Part shown: piece by piece, positions 6,358 to 7,522 of the stretch
How positions within the stretch are numbered: the first letter of the stretch is position 1
How the letters are laid out: each line of letters starts with the position of its first letter
Assembly: GCA_029879665.1 (NCBI GenBank)
Contig: JAOUPW010000077.1
Span: 1-7,522, forward strand
DNA length: 7,522 nucleotides
Direction: 5' to 3'
Source of the DNA: Rhodospirillales bacterium
GTDB taxonomy: Bacteria > Pseudomonadota > Alphaproteobacteria > Rhodospirillales > JAOUPW01
Made by a program: the position numbers and the translations under genes
The notes under the pieces: model-generated
Database searches by the model: none
What the model saw: the letters and a program-made list of their open reading frames with translations, nothing else
What the model was told of the DNA's origin: nothing

Positions 6358-7522
6358 ATTCCTTACATCCTTGCCATTGATCAGGGAACAACCAATACAC
6401 GGGCCATCCTGTTCAATGCGGATGGCCGGGTGGAGCACGCCGCGCAACGTGAACTGCCGCAAATGTATCCCCGGGACGGTTGGGTCGAACATGACCCCAG
6501 GGAAATCTGGAACGCAACCCGGGACGTCTGCAGCCAGATTCTGAGCCGAGACGACGTGTCTGCCGAAAACGTCGCCGCTATAGGCATCACCAACCAGCGC
6601 GAAACCACCGTCCTTTGGGATCGCGGCAGCGGACAGCCGCTTCATAACGCCATTGTCTGGCAGGACCGCCGCACGGCGGACACCTGCAGGAAGTTTAAGG
6701 AATCCGGATACGAATCCATGGTGCAGAAAAAAACGGGTCTTCTGATCGATCCCTATTTTTCCGCATCAAAGATCGCTTGGTTACTTGACGCCGTGCCTGG
6801 CGCCCGCACTGCCGCCAAGTCCGGCACTCTGGCCTTCGGCACCATTGACTGTTTCCTTCTCTGGCATCTGACCGGAGGCAGGGTTCACGCCACCGATGCC
6901 AGCAACGCAGCCCGCACCATGCTGTTCAATATCCACTCCCAGGCGTGGGATCAGGACCTATTGCAACTATTTGATATACCAAAGGAAATTCTTCCTGAAG
7001 TCCTTGATTGCAGCGGCCTCTTCGGGGTAACGGATCGGGATTCCTTCGGTGCCGAAATCCCCATCACCGGTATGGCCGGCGATCAGCAGGCCGCCGCCTT
7101 CGGGCAGGCCTGTTTTCAACCCGGGATGATCAAAAGCACCTATGGCACTGGCTGCTTCGTGCTGTTGAATACCGGCAACGAGGCAATCCCGTCCAACAAC
7201 CGTTTACTCTCAACCGTGGCCTACCGATTGAAAGGCAAAACAACCTACGCCGTTGAAGGTAGTATTTTCATTGCCGGCGCTGCTATTCAATGGCTTCGCG
7301 ATGGTCTCGGCGTGATCAGTCATGCCGCCGACAGCGAAGCCCTTGCCCGCGGCATCGATCACACCGGCGGAGTCTACCTAGTGCCCGCGTTCACCGGGCT
7401 GGGCGCGCCCTATTGGGATCCCGCCGCGCGCGGTGCCATCTTCGGCCTAACCCGGGACAGCGGCGTTTCCGAACTCGTCCGCGCCGCATTGGAATCAGTT
7501 TGTTATCAGACCCGAGATCTGA
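6358..7522 (+). CDS. glpK: Glycerol kinase, 3'-truncated, no standard start codon
   Basis: ATP-dependent phosphorylation of glycerol to sn-glycerol 3-phosphate in the cytosol. About 388 residues are present of a usual 500 or so; the frame is still open at the window end. Taking ATT 6358 as residue 1: the ATP-site DQGTTNTR is at 8-15, glycerol ligands R81-E82 in NQRETT, Y133 in DPYFS, D242-Q243 in MAGDQQAA, then STYGTGCF and the [11 protein letters not shown] motif typical of FGGY kinases. The loop that binds fructose-1,6-bisphosphate in E. coli (GGKGGTR) is absent here (residues about 226-233), so that allosteric control is probably missing. The start is odd: homology begins at ATT-CCT-TAC-ATC, and no ATG, GTG or TTG occurs in frame between the upstream TGA (6349-6351) and GTG 6430, which is too late because it would remove the ATP motif. 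The frame is the same as the upstream protease gene. Either ATT initiates, or a one-base indel separates the gene from a GTG at 6348. Confidence 0.9.
   Translation, partial: MPYILAIDQGTTNTRAILFNADGRVEHAAQRELPQMYPRDGWVEHDPREIWNATRDVCSQILSRDDVSAENVAAIGITNQRETTVLWDRGSGQPLHNAIVWQDRRTADTCRKFKESGYESMVQKKTGLLIDPYFSASKIAWLLDAVPGARTAAKSGTLAFGTIDCFLLWHLTGGRVHATDASNAARTMLFNIHSQAWDQDLLQLFDIPKEILPEVLDCSGLFGVTDRDSFGAEIPITGMAGDQQAAAFGQACFQPGMIKSTYGTGCFVLLNTGNEAIPSNNRLLSTVAYRLKGKTTYAVEGSIFIAGAAIQWLRDGLGVISHAADSEALARGIDHTGGVYLVPAFTGLGAPYWDPAARGAIFGLTRDSGVSELVRAALESVCYQTRDL

Noticed and set aside
6349..6360. UGA readthrough giving an M48 protease-GlpK fusion
   Set aside because: The frames are the same, but the protease is exported and GlpK needs the cytosol. 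A normal-length protease ends at this TGA, and no selenocysteine-type element is evident.
6025..6645. 206-codon minus-strand open frame across the protease-glpK junction
   Set aside because: It is antisense to two clearly recognised genes and has no recognisable domain.

Overview
The window looks like a chromosomal segment of an alphaproteobacterium, possibly Rhodospirillales-like. The main evidence is the RNase E: it has an acidic insertion ahead of its catalytic core, a long Arg/Lys-rich and acidic tail, and a C-terminal Gly-Trp-Trp motif of the kind known as a PNPase-docking peptide in Caulobacter. The moderately high GC content agrees. I see no mobile element, tRNA, rRNA or CRISPR array. 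Nearly all of the sequence is coding, with gaps of only 4 to about 37 bases between genes.

Layout, left to right. (1) Positions 1-2169, plus strand: the 3' three-quarters or so of rne (RNase E), cut by the window edge. (2) Positions 2174-3322, minus strand: a class I/II PLP-dependent aminotransferase, convergent with rne across 4 bases. (3) Positions 3345-4955, minus strand: a gamma-glutamyltransferase-family lipoprotein. It lies upstream of the aminotransferase with a 22-base gap, so the two probably form an operon. (4) Positions 4993-6351, plus strand: a secreted M48 zinc metalloprotease with TPRs (BepA/YfgC-like), starting at TTG and divergent from the GGT-like gene. (5) Position 6358 to the window end, plus strand: the first three-quarters or so of glycerol kinase (glpK), directly behind the protease and in the same frame, with no ATG, GTG or TTG at its expected start.

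How the genes may relate. RNase E is the scaffold and main endonuclease of the RNA degradosome. The protease is probably an envelope quality-control factor. The GGT-like lipoprotein would sit in the periplasm or on the outer membrane, and the aminotransferase is cytosolic; a shared role in amino-acid salvage is only inference. GlpK phosphorylates glycerol in the cytosol and has no obvious link to the protease beyond apparent co-transcription.

Most worth a second look are two points. The GGT-like protein has Ala where the autocatalytic Thr nucleophile is expected and Leu where the substrate-binding Arg is expected. The glpK gene has an abnormal start: either a rare ATT start, or a one-base frameshift just behind a GTG that overlaps the upstream TGA. 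No clearly new multi-gene system is visible; this is mostly core-genome sequence with local oddities.
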